From an uncultured Clostridia bacterium (GTDB lineage Bacteria > Bacillota > Clostridia > Christensenellales > UBA3700): a DNA stretch of 64,000 nt. Positions 15,422 to 24,893 of the stretch are shown one piece after another (the first letter of the stretch is position 1; every line of letters begins with the position of its first letter). Position numbers and translations under genes: made by a program. Location of the stretch: positions 1 to 64,000 of the forward strand of contig CALGRX010000002.1 in assembly GCA_937880755.1 (NCBI GenBank), in the 5' to 3' direction. The notes beneath the pieces were generated by a model. It searched no databases. It was not told the origin of the DNA and worked only from the letters and a program-made list of their open reading frames with translations.

Positions 15422-17943
15422 CTATGAAAAAATTTGACGTAAAAGGCATGACGTGCGCTTCTTGTAGCGCAAGGATAGAAAGTACGGTAAGCAAACTAAA
15501 CGGAGTTGAATCTTGCTCCGTCAACCTATTGACGGCTACTATGACCGTAGAAGGCAACGTAAGTGACAATGAAGTAATTAAAACCGTGCAAAAAATCGGC
15601 TACGACGCATCGATTAGTAGCGACGCAGCCAACCAAAATTCAAAAATTGATAGCGAGCCTAAGCAAAAATCCACTTTTGATTTCCCTCTCAAAAGGACGA
15701 TTGTATCTCTCATACTCTCCGCAGTTTTGATGTACTTTTCTATGGGATACGTTATGTGGGGATTTCCGCTACCCGCTATTGTCTCAACCAATCCCGTAGC
15801 TATCGCAATAATACAACTTTTGCTTTGCTCCGCAGTGCTCGTGATCAACCACGGCTTTTTCTCAAGAGGCTTAAGGGGACTAATTCATCGCGCGCCCAAT
15901 ATGGACACGCTAATTTCGCTCGGCTCACTCGCCGGATATATATACAGTTTGATTGTGTTATTTTTGATGACTGATAGCCTTGTTGACGGGGATATTGCAA
16001 CTGCCAATCATCATCTACACCAACTATATTTCGAGTCGTCTGCAGTGATACTTGCTTTGATTTCATTAGGCAAAACCTTGGAAGCGTATTCCAAAGGCAA
16101 GACCGTAGACGCAATTTCGGGATTGATAAAACTCAGACCTACCACCGCTACCGTGATAAGAGATGGGCAAAGTATAGTCGTAGATATCGACCAAGTTGCC
16201 GTAGGAGATATTTTTGCCGTCAAAGCGGGGGAAAGTATGCCCGTAGACGGAGTAATTGTCAAAGGCTTTACTTCGGTGGACGAATCGGCTTTGACGGGGG
16301 AAAGTATGCCCGTAGACAAACAAGTCGGCGACAACGTTTCGAGTGCAACTATCAATCTCAACGGCTATATAGAATGCAAGGCAACTAGGGTTGGCAAAGA
16401 TACTACCCTATCCTCGATAATTGCTATGGTCGAGGACGGTATGGCAACCAAAGCGCCTATTGCTAAACTCGCAGACAAAGTATCGGGCGTATTCGTACCG
16501 ATAGTTATGCTGATAGCTTTAGTCACGACGATAGTATGGTTTTTCGTATCTCATTCCGTCGCTACTTCCCTTGCACGAGGCATTTCGGTGCTAGTCATCA
16601 GTTGTCCTTGCGCTCTCGGCTTAGCAACGCCGGTCGCTATTATGGTTGGTAGCGGAAGAGGGGCAAAAGAAGGTATATTGTTCAAGAACGCTACTGCATT
16701 GGAAACTTGCGGAAAGACGGCTATAGTCGCGCTTGACAAGACGGGAACTCTCACCTACGGCAAACCTGTCGTCACCGACGTTATCGAGCTTGCGTGTGAT
16801 AAAACCGAGCTTTTGCAATACGCCTACTCTATCGAAAAATATAGCGAGCACCCTATATCCAAGGCTATCGTTGCCAAGGCGCAAGAGGAGCAAATCCAAG
16901 CTTTGCACGTGCAAGACTTTGCAACGGTGGTAGGCGGTGGAGTGCAAGCTACCTACGATGACCAACCTCTCTATGGTGGCAACACAAGATTTGTCTCTCA
17001 ATATACCGAAATTACGAAAACCGTCAAAGATACCGTAGCTAAGCTCTCGACGCAAGGCAAGACTCCTATTATCTTTGGCAAAGAGTCGGTATTGTTGGGT
17101 ATAATTGCAGTTGCCGACACTATCAAGCAAGATAGCGCTAAAGCCATTGCTCATTTGCACGCGAGCGGCATGCAAGTCGTAATGTTGACGGGCGACAATC
17201 AAGCTACTGCCAGCATGGTTGCCAAAGAATGCGGTATCGATACCGTCCTTGCCGACTTGCTCCCTAGCGACAAGCTTGACGCTATCAACAATCTCAAAAA
17301 ACAAGGCAAGGTAGCTATGGTCGGCGACGGTATCAACGACGCTCCCGCCTTGACTAGCGCCGATATTGGCATTGCAATAGGCGCGGGAAGCGATATTGCC
17401 GTAGACAGCGCCGAGGTCATATTGATGAAAGATACCTTGCTTGACGTGCCAAAGGCTTTCAATCTCTCCAAAAGTACCCTCAGAATTATTCGTCAAAACC
17501 TATTTTGGGCTTTTATATACAATCTAGTAGGCATTCCGCTAGCGGCGGGAGTTTTGTCACCTATAGGTCTTAATCTCAATCCAATGTTCGGTGCGCTAGC
17601 TATGAGTTTGTCAAGCACGTGCGTAGTGCTCAACGCTTTGAGGCTCAACGCAGTAACTCTCAATAACAAATCAAAAACCAATAAAAACACCAAAAAATCA
17701 AATAAAAAAGAGGAAAAAATTATGGAAAAATCAATAAAAATCGACGGTATGATGTGTACTCACTGTCAAGCGCACGTGACAAGCGCGCTCAATGCAATTC
17801 AAGGCGTTGCAAGCGCTGACGTAGACTACAAGCAGGGCGTTGCTATAGTCACTTTGGATGCCGACGTATCCGACGAGACGTTGAGCTCAGCCGTAGAAAA
17901 AGAAGGCTACAAGGTTATCTCTATCATTCAACAACTTGACTAA
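15418..17943 (+). CDS. copA: Copper-exporting P1B-type ATPase with C-terminal CopZ-like domain
   Basis: An 841-residue Cu(I) efflux pump. In order: N-terminal metal-binding domain with GMTCASC (Cys13, Cys16), membrane helices with the transport motif CPC (SCPCALGLATP), phosphorylation site DKTGTLT, HP motif (SEHPIS) and GDGINDAPAL. Then a Lys/Asn-rich linker and a second metal-binding domain with MMCTHC. The start ATG 15418 overlaps the csoR stop; ATG 15424 is equally possible. The C-terminal domain begins at an internal ATG (17722) with its own ribosome site, so a free copper chaperone may also be made. Confidence 0.95.
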   Translation: MTMKKFDVKGMTCASCSARIESTVSKLNGVESCSVNLLTATMTVEGNVSDNEVIKTVQKIGYDASISSDAANQNSKIDSEPKQKSTFDFPLKRTIVSLILSAVLMYFSMGYVMWGFPLPAIVSTNPVAIAIIQLLLCSAVLVINHGFFSRGLRGLIHRAPNMDTLISLGSLAGYIYSLIVLFLMTDSLVDGDIATANHHLHQLYFESSAVILALISLGKTLEAYSKGKTVDAISGLIKLRPTTATVIRDGQSIVVDIDQVAVGDIFAVKAGESMPVDGVIVKGFTSVDESALTGESMPVDKQVGDNVSSATINLNGYIECKATRVGKDTTLSSIIAMVEDGMATKAPIAKLADKVSGVFVPIVMLIALVTTIVWFFVSHSVATSLARGISVLVISCPCALGLATPVAIMVGSGRGAKEGILFKNATALETCGKTAIVALDKTGTLTYGKPVVTDVIELACDKTELLQYAYSIEKYSEHPISKAIVAKAQEEQIQALHVQDFATVVGGGVQATYDDQPLYGGNTRFVSQYTEITKTVKDTVAKLSTQGKTPIIFGKESVLLGIIAVADTIKQDSAKAIAHLHASGMQVVMLTGDNQATASMVAKECGIDTVLADLLPSDKLDAINNLKKQGKVAMVGDGINDAPALTSADIGIAIGAGSDIAVDSAEVILMKDTLLDVPKAFNLSKSTLRIIRQNLFWAFIYNLVGIPLAAGVLSPIGLNLNPMFGALAMSLSSTCVVLNALRLNAVTLNNKSKTNKNTKKSNKKEEKIMEKSIKIDGMMCTHCQAHVTSALNAIQGVASADVDYKQGVAIVTLDADVSDETLSSAVEKEGYKVISIIQQLD
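17722..17943 (+). CDS. Possible internal CopZ-like copper chaperone from within copA
   Basis: Within the copA frame, ATG 17722 has AAGAGG (17708-17713) eight bases upstream and begins a complete 73-residue HMA domain with the Cu-binding MMCTHC. Standalone CopZ proteins have this size. Initiation here would give a soluble chaperone besides the fused form. Whether it is used cannot be seen from sequence. Confidence 0.4.
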   Translation: MEKSIKIDGMMCTHCQAHVTSALNAIQGVASADVDYKQGVAIVTLDADVSDETLSSAVEKEGYKVISIIQQLD

Positions 17944-17994
17944 TCTACTGCATATCAATATAATGAATTTGAAGATAAACAACGGGAGCAAAAA

Positions 17995-18762
17995 ATGAAG
18001 AAGATTCTCAATCTATTTTTGACTATGCTCAAAATAGGCGCGTTCACTTTTGGTGGCGGATACGCAATGATTTCTTTGCTAGAAAACGAATTCGTATCCA
18101 AAAAGAAGTGGCTAAGCCACGAAGAATTTATGGATTTGCTTGCCATTGCGGAGTCTACACCCGGTCCTATCGCCATCAACTCGTCTACTTATATAGGCTA
18201 CAAAGTGGGCGGCGTTTTGGGCTCGTTTTTTGCAACTTTGGGTATGTGCATTCCGTCTTTTACCATTATATTTGTCATCTCGCTGTTCTTTGACAAGTTT
18301 CTCTCTCTTTCGATAGTTGCGGCGGCGTTTAGAGGTATTCAAGCGGGCGTCGTGTTCCTCATATTGTCGGCGGGCTTAAAAATGCTCAAAAAACTACCAA
18401 AAACGCCTTTTAATATAATAATGCTAGTGCTCGTATTTGGTTGTATGACTACGCTTGGTTTGCTTGCCGTCAACTTTTCTTCGATATTCTACATTTTGAT
18501 ATGCGCCGTACTCGGCTTGTTGATATATTGTATAGGCTATATCAAAACCAAGCAAAAATCAAAAAAAGCCACTCAATCGGTGAGCATAGAGACGCAAAAT
18601 AATCAAGAGCAAACTAATAACACTGCCAAAGATAGCATTGACAATACCGAGACAAACCTATCTCAAAACGTCGCTATCGACTCTACTAATTGCGACTCAG
18701 TTGAGGCTAATACAACTAATGAAACTGATTTAGTCCAAGATGACAAGGAGGATAAAGAATGA
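17995..18762 (+). CDS. chrA: Chromate transporter family protein, first half
   Basis: A 255-residue membrane protein of the short (half-size) ChrA type. The family motifs FTFGGGYAMISLLE (about 17-30) and AESTPGPIAINSSTYIG (about 52-68) are present, followed by hydrophobic segments to about residue 185. The last 70 residues are a hydrophilic Asn/Thr/Asp-rich tail without known motif. Half-size ChrA proteins work as heteropairs; the partner follows with a 4-base overlap. GGGAG precedes the ATG. The family exports chromate in some bacteria; the substrate here is unproven. Confidence 0.9.
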   Translation: MKKILNLFLTMLKIGAFTFGGGYAMISLLENEFVSKKKWLSHEEFMDLLAIAESTPGPIAINSSTYIGYKVGGVLGSFFATLGMCIPSFTIIFVISLFFDKFLSLSIVAAAFRGIQAGVVFLILSAGLKMLKKLPKTPFNIIMLVLVFGCMTTLGLLAVNFSSIFYILICAVLGLLIYCIGYIKTKQKSKKATQSVSIETQNNQEQTNNTAKDSIDNTETNLSQNVAIDSTNCDSVEANTTNETDLVQDDKEDKE

Positions 18763-19337
18763 GTATCTACTTGCAACTTTTCCTCACTTTCCTCAAAATA
18801 GGCGCTGTATCCTTTGGCGGAGGATATGCAATGATTTCTCTCGTTAGAGAAACCTGCATTGCCAACGGCTGGCTAACCGAAGAAGAGATACTCAACTTTA
18901 TAGCCGTATCCGAGTCTACTCCCGGACCTATCGCTATCAATATGGCAACCTTCGTCGGCTCGTCGCAAGGGGGCTTGTTAGGTTCGTTTTTAGCTACTCT
19001 CGGTGTAGTTTTTCCGTCGTTTATCATAATATTGTTGCTAGCTGCCGTAATGCGCAACGTACTCAAATACGCGGGCGTCAATCGCACCGTCAAATCCGTA
19101 CAGCCGGCAATCGTAGCCATGATACTCTCCACCGCCCTGACGATGTTTTTGTCCAACGTCTTCAATCTCTCCAACGTATATTCTGCCTTTGAATTCGATT
19201 GGAAGTCGCTCGTCATATTCGCCGTGGTGGCAACAGTTGCGGTAGTATACAAAAAGCTACGCAAAAAAAATATTTCCGCAATTTTGCTCATAGTTTTGTC
19301 GGCGATTATGGGTATGCTATTTTTTGGAATAAAATAG
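18759..19337 (+). CDS. Chromate transporter family protein, second half
   Basis: A 192-residue partner of the previous gene with the same motifs (VSFGGGYAMISLVRE, SESTPGPIAINMATFVG) and about six hydrophobic segments, but without the long tail. AAGGAGG lies before the ATG, and the start overlaps the upstream stop by four bases, indicating coupled 1:1 synthesis. It ends the + strand cluster before the convergent glycosidase. Confidence 0.9.
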   Translation: MSIYLQLFLTFLKIGAVSFGGGYAMISLVRETCIANGWLTEEEILNFIAVSESTPGPIAINMATFVGSSQGGLLGSFLATLGVVFPSFIIILLLAAVMRNVLKYAGVNRTVKSVQPAIVAMILSTALTMFLSNVFNLSNVYSAFEFDWKSLVIFAVVATVAVVYKKLRKKNISAILLIVLSAIMGMLFFGIK

Positions 19338-19479
19338 CTAATTTGTCACATACCCTCGATGACCTTTGTAATTAGTCAATTAAAGTATGGGCATAACTTT
19401 TACGACGAGAGTACATTTGCTCTCTCATACTATCCAAGTATTTACTTACCAATATAATTATTTTTGCTATACTCAACAA

Positions 19480-19525
19480 CAATCAAAATAGAGGCTCGAC
19501 AATAGTCAAGCCTCTATTTTGATTG
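19480..19525. terminator. Bidirectional hairpin between chrA pair and glycosidase gene
   Basis: CAATCAAAATAGAGGCT (19480-19496) pairs perfectly with AGCCTCTATTTTGATTG (19509-19525). There is no separate T-run outside the stem, but the stem itself contains T4/A4. It sits between two convergent genes. Confidence 0.65.
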
Positions 19526-19565
19526 TAGATTGAAGGAATAGGCTTCAATATTGCCCGATTCCAAT

Positions 19566-21983
19566 TTACTGCACCTTGCGAGCAATATTTTTGAGTATAG
19601 TTGCAAGTCCTTTGAAGAAGTGACCGTTACACATCATCACTAAGCCCTCCGCCATATAAGGATTGAGCGCGCCTTGCGAGGTATACGATACGTTTATAAC
19701 TCTCGAATATCTCATAGTCTCCACCATCATCACGAGCCCTGGGTCATCGGCAGGACATCTCATACCTATACGCATTATAAATTTGACAAGCGATATAAAG
19801 AATCCTGCAAACTTGCTAGTCTGTTGCATCTCTTCAAAGGTATTGTCCGTCGTAAACTCTCCTTTGACAGGCAATACGACTTGTTCGTCGATTTTTCTAC
19901 CGAGCAAAGCCTCGAATTGTTCTTGAGGAATATCGTTGCCGTTAGGTTGATAATACCAAGCAAGCGCGTCTTTTTGCTCTGCGTACTGTTCGTAGGTATC
20001 GCCCTTGATAGTAATGGTTTGTTTGAGTTGTTCGTCCACAACGCTACTTGCCACGATAATATCGTAATCCGAGCCGACCACGTCGAAAGCGTTTTTCTCA
20101 GTAATAAAACTGCTAAATGCTTCTTTGTCGAGCGACAACTCTACTCTCACGCTCTCTCCCGCCTTGACGAATACCTTGTCGAAGGCTTTGAGTTCTTTGT
20201 TTGGCGTAAAGATATTGTCGTTGTGTCTATGCACGTAAACTTGTACGATTTCTTTGCCGTCCATCTTGCCGACGTTGCTTACGTTGAAGCTTACGCCTAC
20301 TTTGCCGTCCTCGTCAAAGGAATTGTCCACATTGAGGTCACTATACTCGAATTTTGTATAGGACAAGCCGTATCCAAACGGATAAGCCACAGCCTTGCCC
20401 GCCGTATCGAAGTATCTATAACCAACGTAGATACCTTCTCTATATTGAGTTTTAACGAAGTCGCCCGTCAAATCGTTGTAGGACGGAATGTCTTGCAATT
20501 CTAGAGGATACGTTTCGGCAAGCTTTCCGCTTGGGTTTTGCTTACCATACAATAGATCGTAGGTAGCCGTTCCCACGTTTTGACCGCCTAGGTGCATCAT
20601 AAGTATAGCTTTGACCTTGTCTCTAAACGGCATTGCTATTGGCGAACCTGTTGCAAGGACGACGATTACTTTAGCTCCGCTGTTGGCAAGTGCTTCAATA
20701 AGTTGTAGATGAGATATAGGCATATCAATACTCTTTCTATCAAAGCCCTCGGCCTCATAGCTGTCGGTCAACCCTGCAAATACGATTACCTTGTCCTTGC
20801 CCTTAGCCATTTCTACCGCTTGGTCGATAAGCTGAGGATAGATTTTGCCTGATTTGTTGATTTTGTAACCACGAGCATAGTCGTACTCTACGCCCTTTTG
20901 TTCCAAAACGTCAACGAAACTCGTCAACTTCGTAGGGTTGATATGCGAGCTTCCCGCACCTTGATAGCGAGGCTTTTTCGCCATTTCGCCAACAACGAGG
21001 ATTTTCTCTTTGTCCGACAACGGCAAAGCTTCGTTTTTGTTTTCTAACAAAACGGCGCCTTCTTTGGCTATCTCTGCCGACAATGCGTTGTGCGCGTCGG
21101 CGTCGTAAGTATAATTCTTAGAATAGTCAGGCGTTGAGAATATTAGGTCAAGAATTCTGTCAACGGCTCTATCGAGCGCTTCTTCGCTAAGCGTGCCGTC
21201 TTTGACAGCTTGGACGATAAGCGCGTCGTTGTATCCGCCGCTACCCGGCATTTCGAGATCCAAACCCGCGTCGATGCCCTTTGGTCTATCGTTGGTTGCA
21301 CCCCAATCCGACATGACGATGCCCTCGTAGCCCCATTCTTCTCTCAAAACGTCGTTGAGGTAATTCTTATTTTCGCAAGCGTAAACGCCGTTGATTTTGT
21401 TGTAAGAACACATCATCGTCTTAGGCTTGCCCTCTTTGACGGCGTATTCAAATGCTCTGAGATAAATCTCTCTAAGCGTTCTTTCGTCAGCCTCGGCACT
21501 CACCGTCATACGACGAGTCTCTTGGTTGTTGGCAAAGAAGTGTTTGAGAGAAGTGCCGACGCCTTGACTCTGCACGCCTTGGATGAAACTTGCGGCAAGT
21601 TTGCCAGCCAAAAGCGGATCTTCGGAATAGTACTCGAAGTTGCGTCCGCAAATGCTCGTGCGCTTGATATTGACGCCGGGTCCTAAGACTACGCCGACCT
21701 TTTCTTTGAGAGCCTCCTCGCCTATGGCCCTACCCATTTTGCCTATCATTTCTCTATTCCAAGTCGAAGCGCAACACGAAGCCGTTGGAAAACAAGTAGC
21801 AGCCGCCGATTTATGCACCGATTCGCCGTTGCCTTGTTTACGCAAGCCGTGAGGTCCGTCCGTCATCATCACCGAAGGAACGCCCAATCTCTCTATCCCC
21901 TTGGTATGCCACATATCAAGACCGCTACACATGCCTGCCTTTTCTTCCAAAGTCATCTTATCAATTATCTCTTGATATTTCAT
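19566..21983 (-). CDS. Glycoside hydrolase family 3 beta-glucosidase-like enzyme
   Basis: An 805-residue enzyme. The GH3 N-terminal barrel shows MTDGPHGLRKQ, KHFFANNQE and the nucleophile motif GIVMSDWGAT with Asp226. The second GH3 domain and a C-terminal fibronectin III-like domain (starting near YPFGYGLSYTKFEYSDL) follow. There is no signal peptide, so it acts in the cytosol on imported oligosaccharides, probably beta-glucosides. The last 110 residues, rich in Met and Arg and including a hydrophobic patch, go beyond the usual end. GGAG precedes the ATG. It stands alone with no sugar transporter nearby. Confidence 0.93.
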   Translation of the reverse strand: MKYQEIIDKMTLEEKAGMCSGLDMWHTKGIERLGVPSVMMTDGPHGLRKQGNGESVHKSAAATCFPTASCCASTWNREMIGKMGRAIGEEALKEKVGVVLGPGVNIKRTSICGRNFEYYSEDPLLAGKLAASFIQGVQSQGVGTSLKHFFANNQETRRMTVSAEADERTLREIYLRAFEYAVKEGKPKTMMCSYNKINGVYACENKNYLNDVLREEWGYEGIVMSDWGATNDRPKGIDAGLDLEMPGSGGYNDALIVQAVKDGTLSEEALDRAVDRILDLIFSTPDYSKNYTYDADAHNALSAEIAKEGAVLLENKNEALPLSDKEKILVVGEMAKKPRYQGAGSSHINPTKLTSFVDVLEQKGVEYDYARGYKINKSGKIYPQLIDQAVEMAKGKDKVIVFAGLTDSYEAEGFDRKSIDMPISHLQLIEALANSGAKVIVVLATGSPIAMPFRDKVKAILMMHLGGQNVGTATYDLLYGKQNPSGKLAETYPLELQDIPSYNDLTGDFVKTQYREGIYVGYRYFDTAGKAVAYPFGYGLSYTKFEYSDLNVDNSFDEDGKVGVSFNVSNVGKMDGKEIVQVYVHRHNDNIFTPNKELKAFDKVFVKAGESVRVELSLDKEAFSSFITEKNAFDVVGSDYDIIVASSVVDEQLKQTITIKGDTYEQYAEQKDALAWYYQPNGNDIPQEQFEALLGRKIDEQVVLPVKGEFTTDNTFEEMQQTSKFAGFFISLVKFIMRIGMRCPADDPGLVMMVETMRYSRVINVSYTSQGALNPYMAEGLVMMCNGHFFKGLATILKNIARKVQ

Positions 21984-22107
21984 AATTCTCCTTTTTCTTA
22001 TATATTAAGTTTTAGACTATAATATATTTATCATATAATCTTGGCGTTTTTCAATATGTTTTTGACAATATTGCGCTTCTTTGCTCAAATTTTCTTCAAA
22101 AAATCGT

Positions 22108-22791
22108 CTATTCTTCCCTCGTAGGTTTATACGCTTCCAACTTATAGATAGGCAAACCTCGAGCAACGAAATTGGTTTCGTATTCCGTCATCACGTTGTC
22201 TACCGCTTCCGAAGCGTGTAGGTCAAGGCAAACGTCCCTAAGGATAAATCCCGTTTCGGACAACGTTTGGATAGAATATTCAAACAAACCTCTATTGTCG
22301 GTCTTTTGCACGATTTTGCTACCGTCTTTCATCAGTCCGAGATATATTTTCAAAAATTTTGGATTGGTGAGTCTATGATTGGCGTAAGTCTTCTTTGGAT
22401 AAGGACAAGAAAAGTTGAGAAAAATGCCGTCCACAGTGTCGTCGTCCAAAAAACAATTGAGGTTTTCGGCGCTTCCCAGCACGAATTTGACGTTGTCTAG
22501 TCCCTCGCTCTTAGCTCTCTCACAAGCCGACACTATGACGTTGGGCACCTTTTCGAGAGCAATAAAATTGTCGCTTGGGTACTTCTTAGCCATTTCACAC
22601 ACAAAAGCCCCCTTACCGCAACCTAGTTCCAAAAATAATCGTCCGGGCCTTACAAACGCCTTGTCGAGATCTATCTTGACCTCGTTTTTTCTTGAGGGAT
22701 TATAATAAAAGTCACTACCCTCTTTGACTATCAAATAGTCGTCTACTCCAGCCAATCTTTGCTCTAAATTCTTCTTTTTTCTAAGTCTCAT
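22108..22791 (-). CDS. trmB: tRNA (guanine-N7-)-methyltransferase
   Basis: A 227-residue SAM enzyme that methylates G46 of tRNAs. SAM motif I LFLELGCGKGAFVCEM (about 54-69) and the later FSCPYPKKTYANHRL segment, which is the family's PDPWPKxRH-type motif with replacements, are visible. I start at 22791, where GGTGAAAAG stands just before the ATG; an in-frame upstream ATG at 22818 lacks a ribosome site. The usual PDPW is written here as SCPYPK, a divergent form. Confidence 0.9.
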   Translation of the reverse strand: MRLRKKKNLEQRLAGVDDYLIVKEGSDFYYNPSRKNEVKIDLDKAFVRPGRLFLELGCGKGAFVCEMAKKYPSDNFIALEKVPNVIVSACERAKSEGLDNVKFVLGSAENLNCFLDDDTVDGIFLNFSCPYPKKTYANHRLTNPKFLKIYLGLMKDGSKIVQKTDNRGLFEYSIQTLSETGFILRDVCLDLHASEAVDNVMTEYETNFVARGLPIYKLEAYKPTREE

Positions 22792-22839
22792 CTTTTCACC
22801 AAAAAAAATAATTATCATTTATTTTTTCAAAATATTTAG

Positions 22840-24822
22840 TTATGCAAGACTAATTTGCTCAATACGCCTTATTACCACTTGCATCTTTGGATTGTCGGCT
22901 ATATCGGGATATTTTGCTATCAATCTTTGCGCAAGATCTTTACACTCTTGTAAGGTCTTTGACGTCACTTTGACAGCCGTCGTTCCGCTTTGATTGAAAC
23001 CGAAAAAGTCGCCGTATCCTCTAATCTCGGCGTCTTTTTCCGCAATAGTCAAGCCGTCGTAATTGTCCTTAACTATCGCCAAACGCTCTTGCTCGTCGAT
23101 ATTGGAGGTGTGCAAAAAGCAATAAGATTGCATACCTGCTCTACGCCCCACTCTTCCTCTCAACTGATGAAGCCCTGCTAAGCCAAACCTATCGCTATTG
23201 AGCACCACCATACAACTTGCTTTAGGACTGTCTACTCCCACCTCTACGATTGTCGTTGCAACTAGCACGTCTATCTCGCCGGCGATAAATTTGTTCATAA
23301 TATCGCTCTTTTCTTCTTGCGAAAGTTTACCGTGCAAAAGAGCGCACCTAACTCCCGATAGCGCTCCGTCCTTGACTTGCTCGTAGAGCGTTTTTGCACC
23401 AAATACAGTCAGCCCGTCACAGTCCTCTATTGCCGGACAAACGACATAGCACTGCTGTCCTTTGTCCACGATTTGACGAATAAATCCGTACAATTTTGGC
23501 AATTTTTCATTGCCGATTATATAAGTTTGCACTCTTTCTTCTTCACACTTTCTACTCTCAAGAGTGGAGATTTTGACGTCGCCAAGTACGCTTATTGCCA
23601 GCGTCCTAGGTATAGGCGTAGCGCTCATAACCAAAGTATCAACACCCAAAGCCTTGGTCTCCAACTTACTCTTTTGTCTGACGCCGAATTTGTGTAATTC
23701 GTCTATTACGACGTATCTAAGTTTATCAAAGACCACCTTGTCTCCAATGACTGCGTGCGTGCCGATGAGGATATCGACCTTGCCGTCCATACAGTCAGTC
23801 AAAATACGCTTTTTGTCAGCGCTACTCGTTGACGAGGTAAGCAATTCTATTCTAATATCAGTATCGTCTATCAGTTCTTTTGCCGTATCGTAATGTTGGC
23901 GAGCAAGAATCTCGGTCGGTGCCATCATTGCACATTGATAACCGCTCTTGACAACGTAGACCATACTCATCAAAGCAACTACGGTCTTACCGCTACCCAC
24001 GTCTCCCACCAACATTCTATTGGTCTTTTCTTTGCCTTGAAGGTCCTCGACTATCTCCTTAAGTGACCTAAGCTGGCTATTGGAAAGAACGTAAGGCAAC
24101 CTTTGAATATAGCCGTCCAAGACGGAAAACGGCAAAGTATACGGCGTTTCTTTACCGCGCATAGCGCAATCTCTAGTCAAATAATATGCTGCCATATCGA
24201 GTGTCAATTTTTCTTTTTGTATGCGATGAGAAGCTATATATACCTCTTGCATCGTCGACGGAAAATGTAAACTATACAAAGCTTGGTCGTAGTCGGGATA
24301 TAGCAAACCGTCAAGCATACTCGACTTGTCGCAACAATCAAGCGCCTGCCTTACCATACCCTCGTAAGTCTTTTGACCTATCTTGCCTTTGAGAGGATAG
24401 ACGGCAACCACACCCGTCAAACGACTCTTGTCACAGCTCTCGAAGCTAGGATTGCTCATATATAGCTTGCCCTTGTCTTCAATCACCTTACCCCACACTC
24501 TATATCGCTCGCCCTCAACCAAATTTTCTCTCAAATAAGGCGCGTTGAACCAAGTAAGTTTTAATTTGTGATTATCGCCCTCAAGTACTGCGGAAAAGAC
24601 GTTAAAATTTCTACTTTTTCTAAAAAGCTTGCTGATTGATGCGATTTTGCCTTCAACCAAGGCGTAATTACCTGCCGTCAATGCGTCGATAGGCGTAGCT
24701 TTAGTCATATCGCAATAAGACTTAGGAAAAAAGTGAGCCATATCTTGCACACTGAAAATGCCCAAGTCGTTCAACTTAGACAAAGTCTTTGCTCCCACGC
24801 CTTTGATTTGCGACAATTCCAT
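22840..24822 (-). CDS. recG: ATP-dependent DNA helicase RecG
   Basis: A 660-residue branch-migrating helicase for stalled forks. In order: the wedge/OB domain (about 1-150), Walker A GDVGSGKT (about 265), the DEAH-box variant VIDELHKFGVRQ (Bacillus-type proteins read DEQHRFGV), motif III SATPIPRT, and motifs V-VI LHQLRGRVGRR. Length is slightly under the usual 680. In Bacillus recG also follows fakA. It has its own promoter directly after the fakA terminator, with the ATG six bases past the -10 box and no ribosome site. Confidence 0.95.
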   Translation of the reverse strand: MELSQIKGVGAKTLSKLNDLGIFSVQDMAHFFPKSYCDMTKATPIDALTAGNYALVEGKIASISKLFRKSRNFNVFSAVLEGDNHKLKLTWFNAPYLRENLVEGERYRVWGKVIEDKGKLYMSNPSFESCDKSRLTGVVAVYPLKGKIGQKTYEGMVRQALDCCDKSSMLDGLLYPDYDQALYSLHFPSTMQEVYIASHRIQKEKLTLDMAAYYLTRDCAMRGKETPYTLPFSVLDGYIQRLPYVLSNSQLRSLKEIVEDLQGKEKTNRMLVGDVGSGKTVVALMSMVYVVKSGYQCAMMAPTEILARQHYDTAKELIDDTDIRIELLTSSTSSADKKRILTDCMDGKVDILIGTHAVIGDKVVFDKLRYVVIDELHKFGVRQKSKLETKALGVDTLVMSATPIPRTLAISVLGDVKISTLESRKCEEERVQTYIIGNEKLPKLYGFIRQIVDKGQQCYVVCPAIEDCDGLTVFGAKTLYEQVKDGALSGVRCALLHGKLSQEEKSDIMNKFIAGEIDVLVATTIVEVGVDSPKASCMVVLNSDRFGLAGLHQLRGRVGRRAGMQSYCFLHTSNIDEQERLAIVKDNYDGLTIAEKDAEIRGYGDFFGFNQSGTTAVKVTSKTLQECKDLAQRLIAKYPDIADNPKMQVVIRRIEQISLA

Positions 24823-24828
24823 AGACTT

Positions 24829-24857
24829 ATTCTACTACTTTTGGAGTGTTTTTTCAA
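24829..24857 (-). promoter_or_regulatory. recG promoter with leaderless geometry
   Basis: On minus: TTGAAA (24852-24857), 17 bases, TAGAAT (24829-24834), then AAGTCT and the ATG of recG. The expected transcription start falls on or beside the A of ATG. The -35 box begins right after the fakA terminator. Confidence 0.75.
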
Positions 24858-24861
24858 CAAA

Positions 24862-24886
24862 AAAAGAGCAAGTCTTATACTTGCTC
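24862..24886 (-). terminator. Terminator of fakA
   Basis: GAGCAAG (24866-24872) pairs with CTTGCTC (24880-24886); on minus the stem is followed by TTTTTTT. Confidence 0.9.
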
Positions 24887-24893
24887 CTATCTA

